Assembly: GCA_039938515.1 (NCBI GenBank)
Contig: JBDUUL010000014.1
Span: 1 to 45,133, forward strand
Reading direction: 5' to 3'
From: Nitrososphaera sp.
Lineage (GTDB): Archaea; Thermoproteota; Nitrososphaeria; Nitrososphaerales; Nitrososphaeraceae
Length of the DNA: 45,133 nt
The translations under genes and the position numbers were made by a program. Positions 1 through 6,839 of this stretch are shown here, one piece after another (position 1 is the stretch's first letter; each line of letters starts with the position of its first letter). A model generated the notes under the pieces. That model saw only the letters and a program-made list of their open reading frames with translations. It was not told the DNA's origin and searched no databases.

Positions 1-193
1 CCGGGCTTCCGTCAATTCCCTGGAGAAATGCAAGCGGGGCATAGACTATTGCAAAGAGAACCTCAAATGCCACGGTTACTATGATAAAATCGACAAGCCA
101 TGCCCAGAACCTTGTGGACCACCTGGCTAAGGTGATTTCAGTTATGCCATGTGTCGTATTGTCGGGCGTGGGATTCGTATTCACATGCAACAT
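1..193 (-). CDS. RDD family membrane protein, N-terminal part (runs off window)
   Basis: Reading the minus strand from an ATG at 193 gives 64 open codons to the window edge. After about 20 polar residues there is the RDD signature region, with Arg-Trp, Arg-Phe-Trp-Ala-Trp and Leu-Val-Asp leading into a hydrophobic segment, as in RDD-family membrane proteins; the rest lies outside the window. The function of this family is mostly unknown, with links to ion exchange or transport in a few members. A TATA-like element at 205-215 is centred about 26 bases before an in-frame GTG at 184, so a leaderless start at that fourth codon is as likely as the ATG. The family call rests on one short motif region. 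Confidence 0.6.
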   Translation of the reverse strand, partial: MLHVNTNPTPDNTTHGITEITLARWSTRFWAWLVDFIIVTVAFEVLFAIVYAPLAFLQGIDGSP

Positions 194-908
194 AGTGTCC
201 GATTGATATTATAACTTGCGGAACGCATTGTCTTGCACTGCAGACGGTCAAGGATTTCAGAATAAAGTTATACCACCAGCTGCCTCATTACAGCGTACTT
301 TTGTATTGCGTTCGAAATGCAGGGCGAATGCGAACACATTCTTCCGGCACTGAATGGGAACCAATAGTTGTATACTCGAGTACCCGGAGAAGTTCTTTCA
401 TCTTTGTTTCGGGCACCCGGCAGCAAACAATGAAGGCTGATTGAGACTAACTTCAGACTGTGAAAAGTTCGCAGCTATTCCTTTCTTAATGTCAGCCGAT
501 CAACGAAATGTATGTAACAACTAGAGTAACCTTACACCATGCTAAATAGTTCGCACCCAATCTTACCTTCGAATGCTAACAATAAAGTCGATGCAATATC
601 AGTGCGCATTCTGTGATAGCATTTTTTCTTCGCTTGATAACTTTGGCAAACACAACTTGCTCACGGGCCACAAGCGGTTTTATGCCAAAACGCACCGTAC
701 AAGTTTGAAGAAAATATTTCAGCTGGTAGTCCGGCGCAATTAAGCAATCGCCGTTAATCCTTGAAGTAACGCAGAGTATTGCCGGAGTCGACCAAGCAGT
801 GATCGCAAACCAAGTCCTGAAACCCAGAACCCCTAACTCATCTTATAAGGCCGAAACAGCTGATTTAAGCAAACAGCAGGTTAGCGAGCAGATGATTTGT
901 CAAGATTG
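194..908. other. Gene-poor intergenic stretch of about 715 bases
   Basis: I see no convincing gene here on either strand. Open frames are short and lack recognisable motifs, and the composition looks more AT-rich than the coding parts of the window. The first bases hold the TATA element of the RDD gene. No tRNA, rRNA, repeat array or insertion-sequence end was recognised. It may contain decayed sequence or an unrecognised small RNA. Confidence 0.5.
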
Positions 909-1220
909 TCATACAATTCTATTTGCCGATAACATTTCTTTCAGCACTGCTGCATTGTTGTGCTCAGTATCCTTGGCAGAATAAAGCAGAACTACTCTAC
1001 CTCTTTCCGCCTCCATCTCCTTTAATTGGTGGAGCAATCCTAGCTTCAAGCTATCCTTTCTAATTTCTTCCTTGTACTTTGTCCTAAATTTTTCCCATTT
1101 CTTTGCGTCGTGTGAAAACCACTTTCTTAGCTTGTCGCTTGGAGCTATGTCCCTGAACCATACGTCTATTTTCAACTTATCTTTGGGTATGCCACGTGGC
1201 CAAAACCTATCAACAAGCAC
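909..1220 (-). CDS. DUF488 (YeaO-like) family protein, start codon unclear
   Basis: The protein from GTG 1220 (103 aa) begins with the DUF488 signature VDRFWPRG and continues with the conserved features W-F-R-D-I-A-P, LRKWF-HD, W-F-Y and LLYSAKD-E-HNNA, complete to the usual C-terminus. The biochemical role of the family is unknown. The family normally has some 15-20 residues before the VDR-WPRG motif, and such a stretch (I-T-L-A-R-A-Y-G-Y) is encoded in frame between 1221 and 1271. That extension has no ATG, GTG or TTG before an in-frame stop at 1290-1292; the only near-candidate is ATT at 1271. The gene therefore uses a rare start, makes a shortened protein from GTG 1220, or has lost its start. 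The family call is firm, its functionality is not. Confidence 0.75.
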   Translation of the reverse strand: MLVDRFWPRGIPKDKLKIDVWFRDIAPSDKLRKWFSHDAKKWEKFRTKYKEEIRKDSLKLGLLHQLKEMEAERGRVVLLYSAKDTEHNNAAVLKEMLSANRIV

Positions 1221-1292
1221 AGCTGCTTCGTTATCTGCCTTGACATAGCCGTAAGCTCGTGCTAGTGTAATCGTAGACTTTCTAGCGCTCTA

Positions 1293-1741
1293 TCAGTTCA
1301 AAAATGTGTCTATAGTACTTTGACGGCAACAACTATCAAAAGGCTGAGGCTGCTTTTTTCAGGCGTTGGCTGCGGAATGCTAGCTCGTTTGCGAGGTCGT
1401 TAAGAGTTGGCGAATTTTCATTTGACTCGCTTTTGGTCAATTGCCCCTTGTTTGGTTTAATTGCAAAGGCAATTCGAGTATGGGATTATCCTATCTGCTT
1501 ATTGCGTTTAGTTTTGATTACGGTGATGCCAAGTTTTGATCGTGCTATTGCTGCTTTAGAAATGCAGTCAGATGCATATTGTTCTTCACTGGGCTCATAC
1601 CAATTTGACAGCAGGGAGCGGCCCCTCAGATTTGGGCCGGATTTAGACATTCAATCGCAATTCTACAGCTCTTGACACATAAACCCACCGGGATTGCTCA
1701 GACATTGGTGTGTAAGGCATTCATGGTCGAGCAGGTATTAG
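1293..1741. other. Intergenic stretch of about 450 bases without a supported gene
   Basis: One plus-strand frame from a TTG at 1433 is open for 80 codons, but its translation has no domain, no plausible promoter spacing, and looks like random sequence. Nothing else was recognised. Together with 194-908 it makes the left end of the window clearly less gene-dense than the rest. Confidence 0.45.
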
Positions 1742-1749
1742 TTTATACT
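1742..1749 (+). promoter_or_regulatory. TATA box of the Gly/Ser-rich secreted protein gene
   Basis: The sequence tttatact lies about 26 bases before the ATG at 1772. This is the spacing expected if transcription starts at or next to the start codon, giving a leaderless mRNA. Confidence 0.55.
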
Positions 1750-1771
1750 TGATCACGAGCTCACATTAACT

Positions 1772-2338
1772 ATGCGAAAGGTTCTGATCGCGGTCGTTGT
1801 GGTGGCTGCGCTTGTCCTCATAGTGGGCCTGGCAGCCAATGCTGCAGTAGCCAAACAGCAGGTGGCACAAGCTAGCAGGGTAGGCAACTCGACGGTTGTC
1901 AACTATTACAATCATAACCCGTACGGTTATCTGCCATTTTATTACCTCTGGTATCAGCCATATCCATTTTACGGTGGTGTATATCACGATAGCAATACCT
2001 ACAGCGGAAATGCTCCTCCCGGAGCGTCAACTGAACCAAGCCCGAAGGGAGGTTCCGACGTGGGTGGCGAGTCGATAACAAATGACTATGGTTCTTCAAC
2101 GCCCGGCAATAGCATGTCCGGAAAAGGTGGGAGTGATATTGGAGGCGAGTCTGTGCAGGGATCTGCACCTCCGAGCCCCAGTATGTCAGGCGGAGGGGGA
2201 ACTGATACGGGCGGCGAATCTGCAACCGCAGGTTCTGGCGGATCAAGTGACTCTGGAAGCTCTGGCGGTTCTGACAGTTCCGGCGGCGACAGCGGAGGCA
2301 GTTCAGGCGGCGGTGGAGGAGACTCGGGGGGCGAATAG
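1772..2338 (+). CDS. Secreted or membrane-anchored Gly/Ser-rich low-complexity protein
   Basis: This 188-aa protein has a short basic start, a hydrophobic segment at about residues 4-27 ending Ala-Asn-Ala-Ala (signal peptide or anchor), a Tyr/Pro-rich stretch at about 45-70, and then a low-complexity Gly/Ser/Asp tail. The tail carries a degenerate repeat of the form GG(S/T)D(V/I/T)GGES at least three times, with a last partial copy at the C-terminus. I do not recognise a family; the composition fits a flexible cell-surface protein. The stop TAG is followed directly, in the same frame, by the ATG of the next gene. Long open frames on other strands here are side effects of the low-complexity sequence. 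Confidence 0.7.
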   Translation: MRKVLIAVVVVAALVLIVGLAANAAVAKQQVAQASRVGNSTVVNYYNHNPYGYLPFYYLWYQPYPFYGGVYHDSNTYSGNAPPGASTEPSPKGGSDVGGESITNDYGSSTPGNSMSGKGGSDIGGESVQGSAPPSPSMSGGGGTDTGGESATAGSGGSSDSGSSGGSDSSGGDSGGSSGGGGGDSGGE

Positions 2339-2623
2339 ATGGTCATTAATCTGGTGTACGACATTGATCGGGTTACCCGCGCTGCCGCCGACGGACACTA
2401 TGATGCAAAGGGGCTGCAGATAAGCGCGTCCGGCGCCTGGAAGTACCCGTCAATTATGATGCTGATTAAGCTCTTGGAACCGATACTTGCCAGCGACGAG
2501 CTCAAGGATATCGAAGGAAATGCCAAGATAACATCAGACCCCGTAGTAAACGGGATTGGCAGGATTCGCCTTGAAATCGAGTATAAACAAAAGAATCCCC
2601 CGTCGGTATCCAGCACTAGATGA
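2339..2623 (+). CDS. Hypothetical 94-aa protein, coupled to the upstream secreted protein
   Basis: The ATG directly follows the TAG of the preceding gene with no intervening base and in the same frame, so re-initiation after termination is the likely mode of expression. The protein has no membrane segment and mixes hydrophobic, acidic and basic residues like a small folded cytosolic domain; it opens MVINLVYDIDR and ends with a polar tail. I do not recognise a family. Because the upstream product is exported and this one lacks a signal, the two would end up in different compartments unless the TAG is read through. Confidence 0.6.
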   Translation: MVINLVYDIDRVTRAAADGHYDAKGLQISASGAWKYPSIMMLIKLLEPILASDELKDIEGNAKITSDPVVNGIGRIRLEIEYKQKNPPSVSSTR

Positions 2624-2912
2624 CTCCTAGCCGATTAATTCATGTTTGAGGTACGCTGGAACGGGGTAGACCTTAAGCTGACAAAATGGACATGACCGGT
2701 TTAGCGACAGAGCGTGCCATTCATGTAATCCACATAGGAAACTATCACTTTTGAAACTTTCAACCACTGGTGAGACAGTACAACAAGCAGCTATTACACT
2801 GTCAGGCCGACTCGGAATATCTTATTGAATGCGTTTTATACGCGATAGCAGAATAGTTAACCGTCTTTCTATCAAGTGGGTAGAATTTAGCTCGTCCTGG
2901 CAAGAAGAATAG

Positions 2913-3051
2913 TGCGGGGGGTGGGATTTGAACCCACGAATCCCTAAGGAACAGGGTTGTAGGAACCACTCCCGGTTCGTTCTAAGCTTCGCACCTTCAT
3001 GCCACTAGGCAAAAAGGACCTGCGCCGTTGACCGGGCTTGGCAACCCCCGC
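2913..3051 (-). tRNA. tRNA-Leu (UAG) with two introns
   Basis: The 7-bp acceptor (GCGGGGG with CCCCCGC), discriminator A at 2913, T arm (GTGGG, TTCAAAT, CCCAC), long variable arm and D arm define a class II tRNA-Leu. The anticodon region holds 71 bases instead of 17. Removing two introns, 2988-3018 (31 nt) and 2957-2979 (23 nt), gives a perfect anticodon arm: stem CAGGG/CCCTG and loop CTTAGAA with anticodon UAG at 2982-2984. Intron 1 (position 30/31) shows a full bulge-helix-bulge: bulge GG^T, central helix CGCA/TGCG, bulge AA^G, inner helix CCTT/AAGG. Intron 2 (38/39, indistinguishable from 37/38 by sequence) has bulge AA^C, the anticodon pairing with CTA in the intron, bulge AA^C, and inner helix GAACC/GGTTC. 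The mature tRNA would be 85 nt. No single-intron model gives a valid Leu anticodon loop. Confidence 0.93.
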
Positions 3052-3085
3052 TTGATTCAGCTTCCGCCTGCTGCCAAATTTATTG

Positions 3086-3092
3086 TTATATA
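3086..3092 (+). promoter_or_regulatory. TATA box of glmM
   Basis: The sequence ttatata is centred about 28 bases before GTG 3117, which argues for that codon rather than TTG 3093 as the start of glmM. The same AT-rich patch, including caataaattt read on the minus strand at about 3075-3084, probably also serves the divergent tRNA-Leu gene. Confidence 0.5.
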
Positions 3093-3116
3093 TTGTGCGA
3101 AGCTATCTGCAAACAG

Positions 3117-4514
3117 GTGCAGCAAAAAGGCGAGCAGAACGGACCGAGGCTGTTTGGGACAAACGGCGTAAGAGGCGTGTACGGGTCAACGATTAACCAC
3201 CATTTGGTCATAGACCTTGTGCGTGCGCTGGCCAGTTACTTCAGGAATGGTCCGATAGTTGTGGGCTATGACGGTCGGCATTCCAGTCCGACAATTTCAA
3301 AACTGGTGAGGGCGACTCTAAATTCTGCCGGAATCCGGACGGCCGATGCGGGACTGTTGCCGACTCCATGCCTTCAGTTCGCAGCAAAGAAACTCGGTTA
3401 CAGTGGAGGCATCATGGTCACCGCGTCGCATAACCCTCCCGAGTACAACGGCCTAAAGCCCTCCGGAGCAGACGGGGTAGAAATATCGAGAGAGGACGAG
3501 CTGGCTGTCGAGAAGGCGTATTACGATAAGGTTTATCCGCCCGTTCACGCACATGCCGCGACGGATTCTCGGGATGAATCAGTTGTTCCGGCCTACATCG
3601 ACGCGGCCTTGGCGCTCGTTGATTCGGATAGAATCAGAAATCGCAAATTCACGATTGTGATGGACACCGGCAACGGCGCCCAGGCAGCAGTTGCGCCGCT
3701 GATTGCAAGGCATCTCGGCTGCAAGGTGATTGTGGTTAATGGAAGAATCGATGGCGACTTTCCAGCCCGCGGATCAGAACCGCTTGTAACCAACCTTTCG
3801 ATACTGACAGAGGCGGTGAAAAGTTCAAGGGCCGATCTCGGCGTGGCTTTTGACGGCGACGGCGACAGGAGCATCTTTTGCGATGAAAAAGGAGCTATTC
3901 ACTGGGGCGATAAAACCGGCGCGCTGCTCACCAGGCACCTCATTTCGACAAGGCATCCTGGCGCGGAGGTTGTTTGCCCGATAAACACCTCCATGGTGCT
4001 AGAATCCGTGACTAAAGAGGCAGGCGGAAGAGTGTTTTACACAAAGGTGGGAAGCGTAGAAGTTTCTCGCGAGATGGTTGCAAGAGGCAGCCCGCTTGGG
4101 CTTGAGGAGAATGGCGGCTACATGTACGGCCCAATGAATCAGGTGCGCGACGGCGCAATGTCAACCTGCCTTGTCTTAGATATGCTTGCCGCATCTGCTT
4201 CGCCATTTTCTGGGCTGGTCGCAGGACTTCCAAGAACATACCAGTTCAAGGACAAGTTCTCTTGCAATTCAAGGGCATCGGTAGAGAGCGTTGTCAGGGC
4301 GGTTCTCGGTCACGGCTCGCCGAGAAGGATTGAGCAGATGGACGGGGCAAAAATCTGGATAGACGACGAGAGCTGGGTAATGGTGAGGCCGAGCGGGACA
4401 GAACCTCTTATCAGGATGTACGCCGAGTCGACAGACAAATCGCTCCTTGACTCCAAGGTCGAGGAGTACAGGCGAGTTATCGTTTCAACAATCGGCGGGA
4501 TGCAGGATAGCTAG
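3117..4514 (+). CDS. glmM: Phosphoglucosamine mutase / phosphohexomutase
   Basis: This alpha-D-phosphohexomutase (465 aa from GTG 3117) should interconvert glucosamine-6-phosphate and glucosamine-1-phosphate on the way to UDP-GlcNAc. The family landmarks are all visible: N-terminal LFGTNGVRG, the catalytic loop TASHNPPEYNG with phospho-Ser near residue 104, the metal loop DGDGDR near 246-251, the sugar-binding loop with GLEENGG, and the C-terminal phosphate loop RPSGTEP near 424. GlmM is preferred over a phosphomannomutase because of the GTNGVRG start and because glmS lies in the same window, but archaeal members can be bifunctional. An in-frame TTG at 3093 would add 8 residues; the TATA spacing favours GTG 3117. 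The stop overlaps the convergent pdxT stop by 4 bases. Confidence 0.88.
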   Translation: MQQKGEQNGPRLFGTNGVRGVYGSTINHHLVIDLVRALASYFRNGPIVVGYDGRHSSPTISKLVRATLNSAGIRTADAGLLPTPCLQFAAKKLGYSGGIMVTASHNPPEYNGLKPSGADGVEISREDELAVEKAYYDKVYPPVHAHAATDSRDESVVPAYIDAALALVDSDRIRNRKFTIVMDTGNGAQAAVAPLIARHLGCKVIVVNGRIDGDFPARGSEPLVTNLSILTEAVKSSRADLGVAFDGDGDRSIFCDEKGAIHWGDKTGALLTRHLISTRHPGAEVVCPINTSMVLESVTKEAGGRVFYTKVGSVEVSREMVARGSPLGLEENGGYMYGPMNQVRDGAMSTCLVLDMLAASASPFSGLVAGLPRTYQFKDKFSCNSRASVESVVRAVLGHGSPRRIEQMDGAKIWIDDESWVMVRPSGTEPLIRMYAESTDKSLLDSKVEEYRRVIVSTIGGMQDS

Positions 4515-5182
4515 TTCTTTAGCCTGGACTCGTGGAACGCAGCTGCCATTCTGACGAGCTCCTCATGAATCCGGGTGTCGTCTGAAAGCTCGGGGTGGAA
4601 TGACGTTCCAATCAGGTTCTTTTGGCGCACTGCAACCGGCCTTCCGTCCAGTTTTGCAATGACCTGTACCCCGCTTCCTACATCAGAGACGGCCGGCGCC
4701 CGGATAAAGACGGCCTTGAATGGTGATTTTCCCAACGACGGCATGTCAAGGTCGGTCTCAAACGAGTCGCTCTGGCGCCCAAACGCATTTCTTTCCACCA
4801 CAATGTCCAGTCCGCCTATCAGCTTCTGCTTGGTCTCGCCCACCACCCTGTCAAACGCCCTGTTCGATAGCATTATCATGCCTGCGCAGGTGCCTAGCAC
4901 CGGTAGGCCTTCAGAAATCCGCGACCTTATTGCGGGAAGGGAACTGTGAATGGCAGCAAGTGTGCTGATTACCGTACTCTCGCCTCCGGGCAGAATCAGG
5001 GCGTCGACGCGTTCTATTTCGTCAGGATAGCGGACCGAAATGACCTCGCCATCCAGGCCGAGCTGCTTCAATGCATTTTGCGCAGCAGCCAGGTTCTCCT
5101 CGATGTCACCCTGAAATCCAGCCACACCTATCACGAGTTTGCCAGTGGAAGATGCTGAAGGACGACCGGAAGAATCGCTCAT
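4511..5182 (-). CDS. pdxT: Pyridoxal 5'-phosphate synthase glutaminase subunit PdxT
   Basis: This class I glutamine amidotransferase (223 aa) supplies ammonia from glutamine to PdxS. Visible are the N-terminal VGVAGFQGD, the oxyanion loop LPGGEST, the nucleophile elbow GTCAGMI with the catalytic Cys, and the His-Glu pair in TSFHPEL. The length is slightly above the usual 190-200 aa because of a Ser-rich N-terminal extension of about 15 residues, so an internal start is possible. The start ATG overlaps the pdxS stop by one base (TGATG), so the pair is translationally coupled. It is cytosolic and forms the 12+12 PLP synthase complex with PdxS. Confidence 0.95.
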   Translation of the reverse strand: MSDSSGRPSASSTGKLVIGVAGFQGDIEENLAAAQNALKQLGLDGEVISVRYPDEIERVDALILPGGESTVISTLAAIHSSLPAIRSRISEGLPVLGTCAGMIMLSNRAFDRVVGETKQKLIGGLDIVVERNAFGRQSDSFETDLDMPSLGKSPFKAVFIRAPAVSDVGSGVQVIAKLDGRPVAVRQKNLIGTSFHPELSDDTRIHEELVRMAAAFHESRLKN

Positions 5183-6153
5183 CAGGCGGACTGGCCCCTT
5201 TCCTGCATCCGCAGTTCAAGATTCTTTACATCAAGTCCAAGCAGAGACTTTTTCTCGTCTACCATTTTTTGCGCCTCGGCAACTACTTTTTCGTCGTCGT
5301 GAAAAGTCGTGGCAAGTACGACGGCGCGAGCGCGCTGCGCGGGATCGTCTGACTTGAAAATTCCAGAGCCGACAAATACGCCGTCGCAGCCCAGGTTCAT
5401 AAGAAGAGCCGCATCAGCAGGAGTGGTTATTCCGCCCGCGGCAAAATTAACGACAGGAAGCCTTCCAAGCCTTGCCGTCTCCTCTACAATTGCAAAAGAA
5501 ACCTTGAGCTCCCTTGCGGCCTTCATCAGCTCCTGTTTGTCGCCGTCCTGAAACATTGACCTGATTCGCCGGACCTCGCCATTTACCGCGCGTATGTGGG
5601 TGACTGCCTCAGATACGTTTCCTGTGCCCGGTTCGCCCTTTGTGCGTATCATGGCGCAGCCTTCCTCTACTCTTCGCAAAGCCTCGCCGAGGCTCTTGGC
5701 GCCGTTCACGTAGGGCGTAGTGAAATCCCATTTCCAGATGTGCCTTTCCTCGTCCGCCGGGGTCAGCACCTCGCTTTCGTCTATCATGTCAACGCCGGTA
5801 ACCTCCAGCACCCTAGCCTCGTCGGTGTGGCCAATCCTGCACTTGGCCATAATCGGAATGGTAACTGCGTCCATGATGTCTTCAATCACTTTGATGCTGG
5901 CTGTGCGCGCAACGCCTCCGGCCTTGCGGACATCATAAGGCAGTTTGTCAAGGACCATGACAGCCACCGCGCCGGCGTCTTCGGCAACTTGTGCCTGCTC
6001 CACGCTCGTCACGTCCATAACCACGCCGTGCTTTTGCATATGCGCAAAGCCGCGTTTTAGAAGAGTGGTGCCCCTGATCACCTTGGCGCCATTTCGCTCA
6101 GATACCCTGACGCCCTTTGGATCATGCTCGGCTGCCACAAGAGAAATCGTCAT
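5182..6153 (-). CDS. pdxS: Pyridoxal 5'-phosphate synthase lyase subunit PdxS
   Basis: PdxS (323 aa) builds PLP from ribose 5-phosphate, glyceraldehyde 3-phosphate and ammonia. The TIM-barrel landmarks are clear: [25 protein letters not shown], the catalytic-lysine segment [33 protein letters not shown], and the C-terminal [15 protein letters not shown] and [12 protein letters not shown]. Length and order match the family. A TATA element at 6176-6183 sits about 26 bases before the ATG, pointing to a leaderless pdxS-pdxT transcript. Confidence 0.97.
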   Translation of the reverse strand: MTISLVAAEHDPKGVRVSERNGAKVIRGTTLLKRGFAHMQKHGVVMDVTSVEQAQVAEDAGAVAVMVLDKLPYDVRKAGGVARTASIKVIEDIMDAVTIPIMAKCRIGHTDEARVLEVTGVDMIDESEVLTPADEERHIWKWDFTTPYVNGAKSLGEALRRVEEGCAMIRTKGEPGTGNVSEAVTHIRAVNGEVRRIRSMFQDGDKQELMKAARELKVSFAIVEETARLGRLPVVNFAAGGITTPADAALLMNLGCDGVFVGSGIFKSDDPAQRARAVVLATTFHDDEKVVAEAQKMVDEKKSLLGLDVKNLELRMQERGQSA

Positions 6154-6175
6154 GCTCTGATTTTGTCAAAACGCT

Positions 6176-6183
6176 CTATATAG
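6176..6183 (-). promoter_or_regulatory. TATA box of pdxS-pdxT
   Basis: The sequence ctatatag is centred about 26 bases before the pdxS ATG at 6153, the canonical distance for an archaeal TATA box with a transcript starting at the start codon. Confidence 0.6.
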
Positions 6184-6196
6184 ATATTAGCGTGAT

Positions 6197-6838
6197 TTAC
6201 CGGTGTGCCGAGATTATCTCATCCAGAGTCGATCCAATGTTGCGCACAATCGGAGGCACCGAGCCTTTTGTCGCATTGGCATCTACCCATGCCATTGTCT
6301 TTGTTGTGGAAGAAGGAAGGGCCGAAGTTAGGCTATTGCTGTCACCCGTTGTCCCAAATCCTGCTGAATTTACCAGGTGTACGTCAAGTGAGTACCTGGT
6401 GAATTTTGTAGCATTATCCGTTCGCGGATAGTCTGCGTCTGGAATTTGCAAAAAGCCTGTATCAAGAATAAGTGAGTGGAGCCGCGACAGTTCGTCTGAG
6501 GTCAGAGCAAAGTCTTTTTCCCGGGGTAACGAGGCATTCTCGTTAAAGCGCATCAACTTGGCCGATCCGTCTGCAGACACGGTCAGCAGGTCCGATGGTG
6601 CGCCTGTCTGGTTAAGGACGCTGTTCGGCGAGAAGCCCGACGTGAAGTTCTGACGCCCATAGTCCAGTGTGATGATTACGTCCTGTGAACTGCTCGATGG
6701 ACTTGCCTGGCCGCCAGGGGAAACCACAGGTTCATTGGTGCCGTTCTTACCGTTAATCCCCGGAAGAAAGACAAGGGCTGCCATAACCGCAACTATGGCA
6801 ACCATAATGATTACAAACTTGTTTCCGCCTGTAGCCAC
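6197..6838 (-). CDS. Membrane-anchored extracytoplasmic hypothetical protein
   Basis: The 213-aa protein starts with GTG one base after the aconitase stop, so it is co-transcribed and probably coupled with that gene. It has one hydrophobic segment at about residues 8-24, then a Gly/Ser/Pro-rich spacer and a soluble domain facing outward. The domain includes ITLDYGRQNF near its start and an LSRLHSLILDTGFLQIP stretch, a pattern seen in several thaumarchaeal surface proteins of unknown role. No catalytic motif or lipobox Cys was found. Pairing with aconitase does not by itself suggest a metabolic role. Confidence 0.7.
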   Translation of the reverse strand: MATGGNKFVIIMVAIVAVMAALVFLPGINGKNGTNEPVVSPGGQASPSSSSQDVIITLDYGRQNFTSGFSPNSVLNQTGAPSDLLTVSADGSAKLMRFNENASLPREKDFALTSDELSRLHSLILDTGFLQIPDADYPRTDNATKFTRYSLDVHLVNSAGFGTTGDSNSLTSALPSSTTKTMAWVDANATKGSVPPIVRNIGSTLDEIISAHR

Positions 6839-6839
6839 T

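Noticed and set aside
799-984. 61-codon open frame on the plus strand
   Set aside because: It overlaps the 3' end of the DUF488 gene on the other strand, has no motif and no promoter spacing.
1433-1675. 80-codon open frame on the plus strand
   Set aside because: TTG start, no domain and composition like random sequence; kept only as a note in the intergenic entry.
2082-2423. Frames in other phases and on the minus strand over the Gly/Ser-rich gene
   Set aside because: They arise from the repetitive GGX codons; the Pro-rich and Ala-rich translations have no folded-domain character.
2913-3051. Single-intron models of the tRNA
   Set aside because: Every single 54-nt removal leaves a C at position 33 and a non-Leu anticodon, so two introns are needed.
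5596-6060. 154-codon frame opposite pdxS
   Set aside because: Antisense shadow of a highly conserved gene; no recognisable domain.
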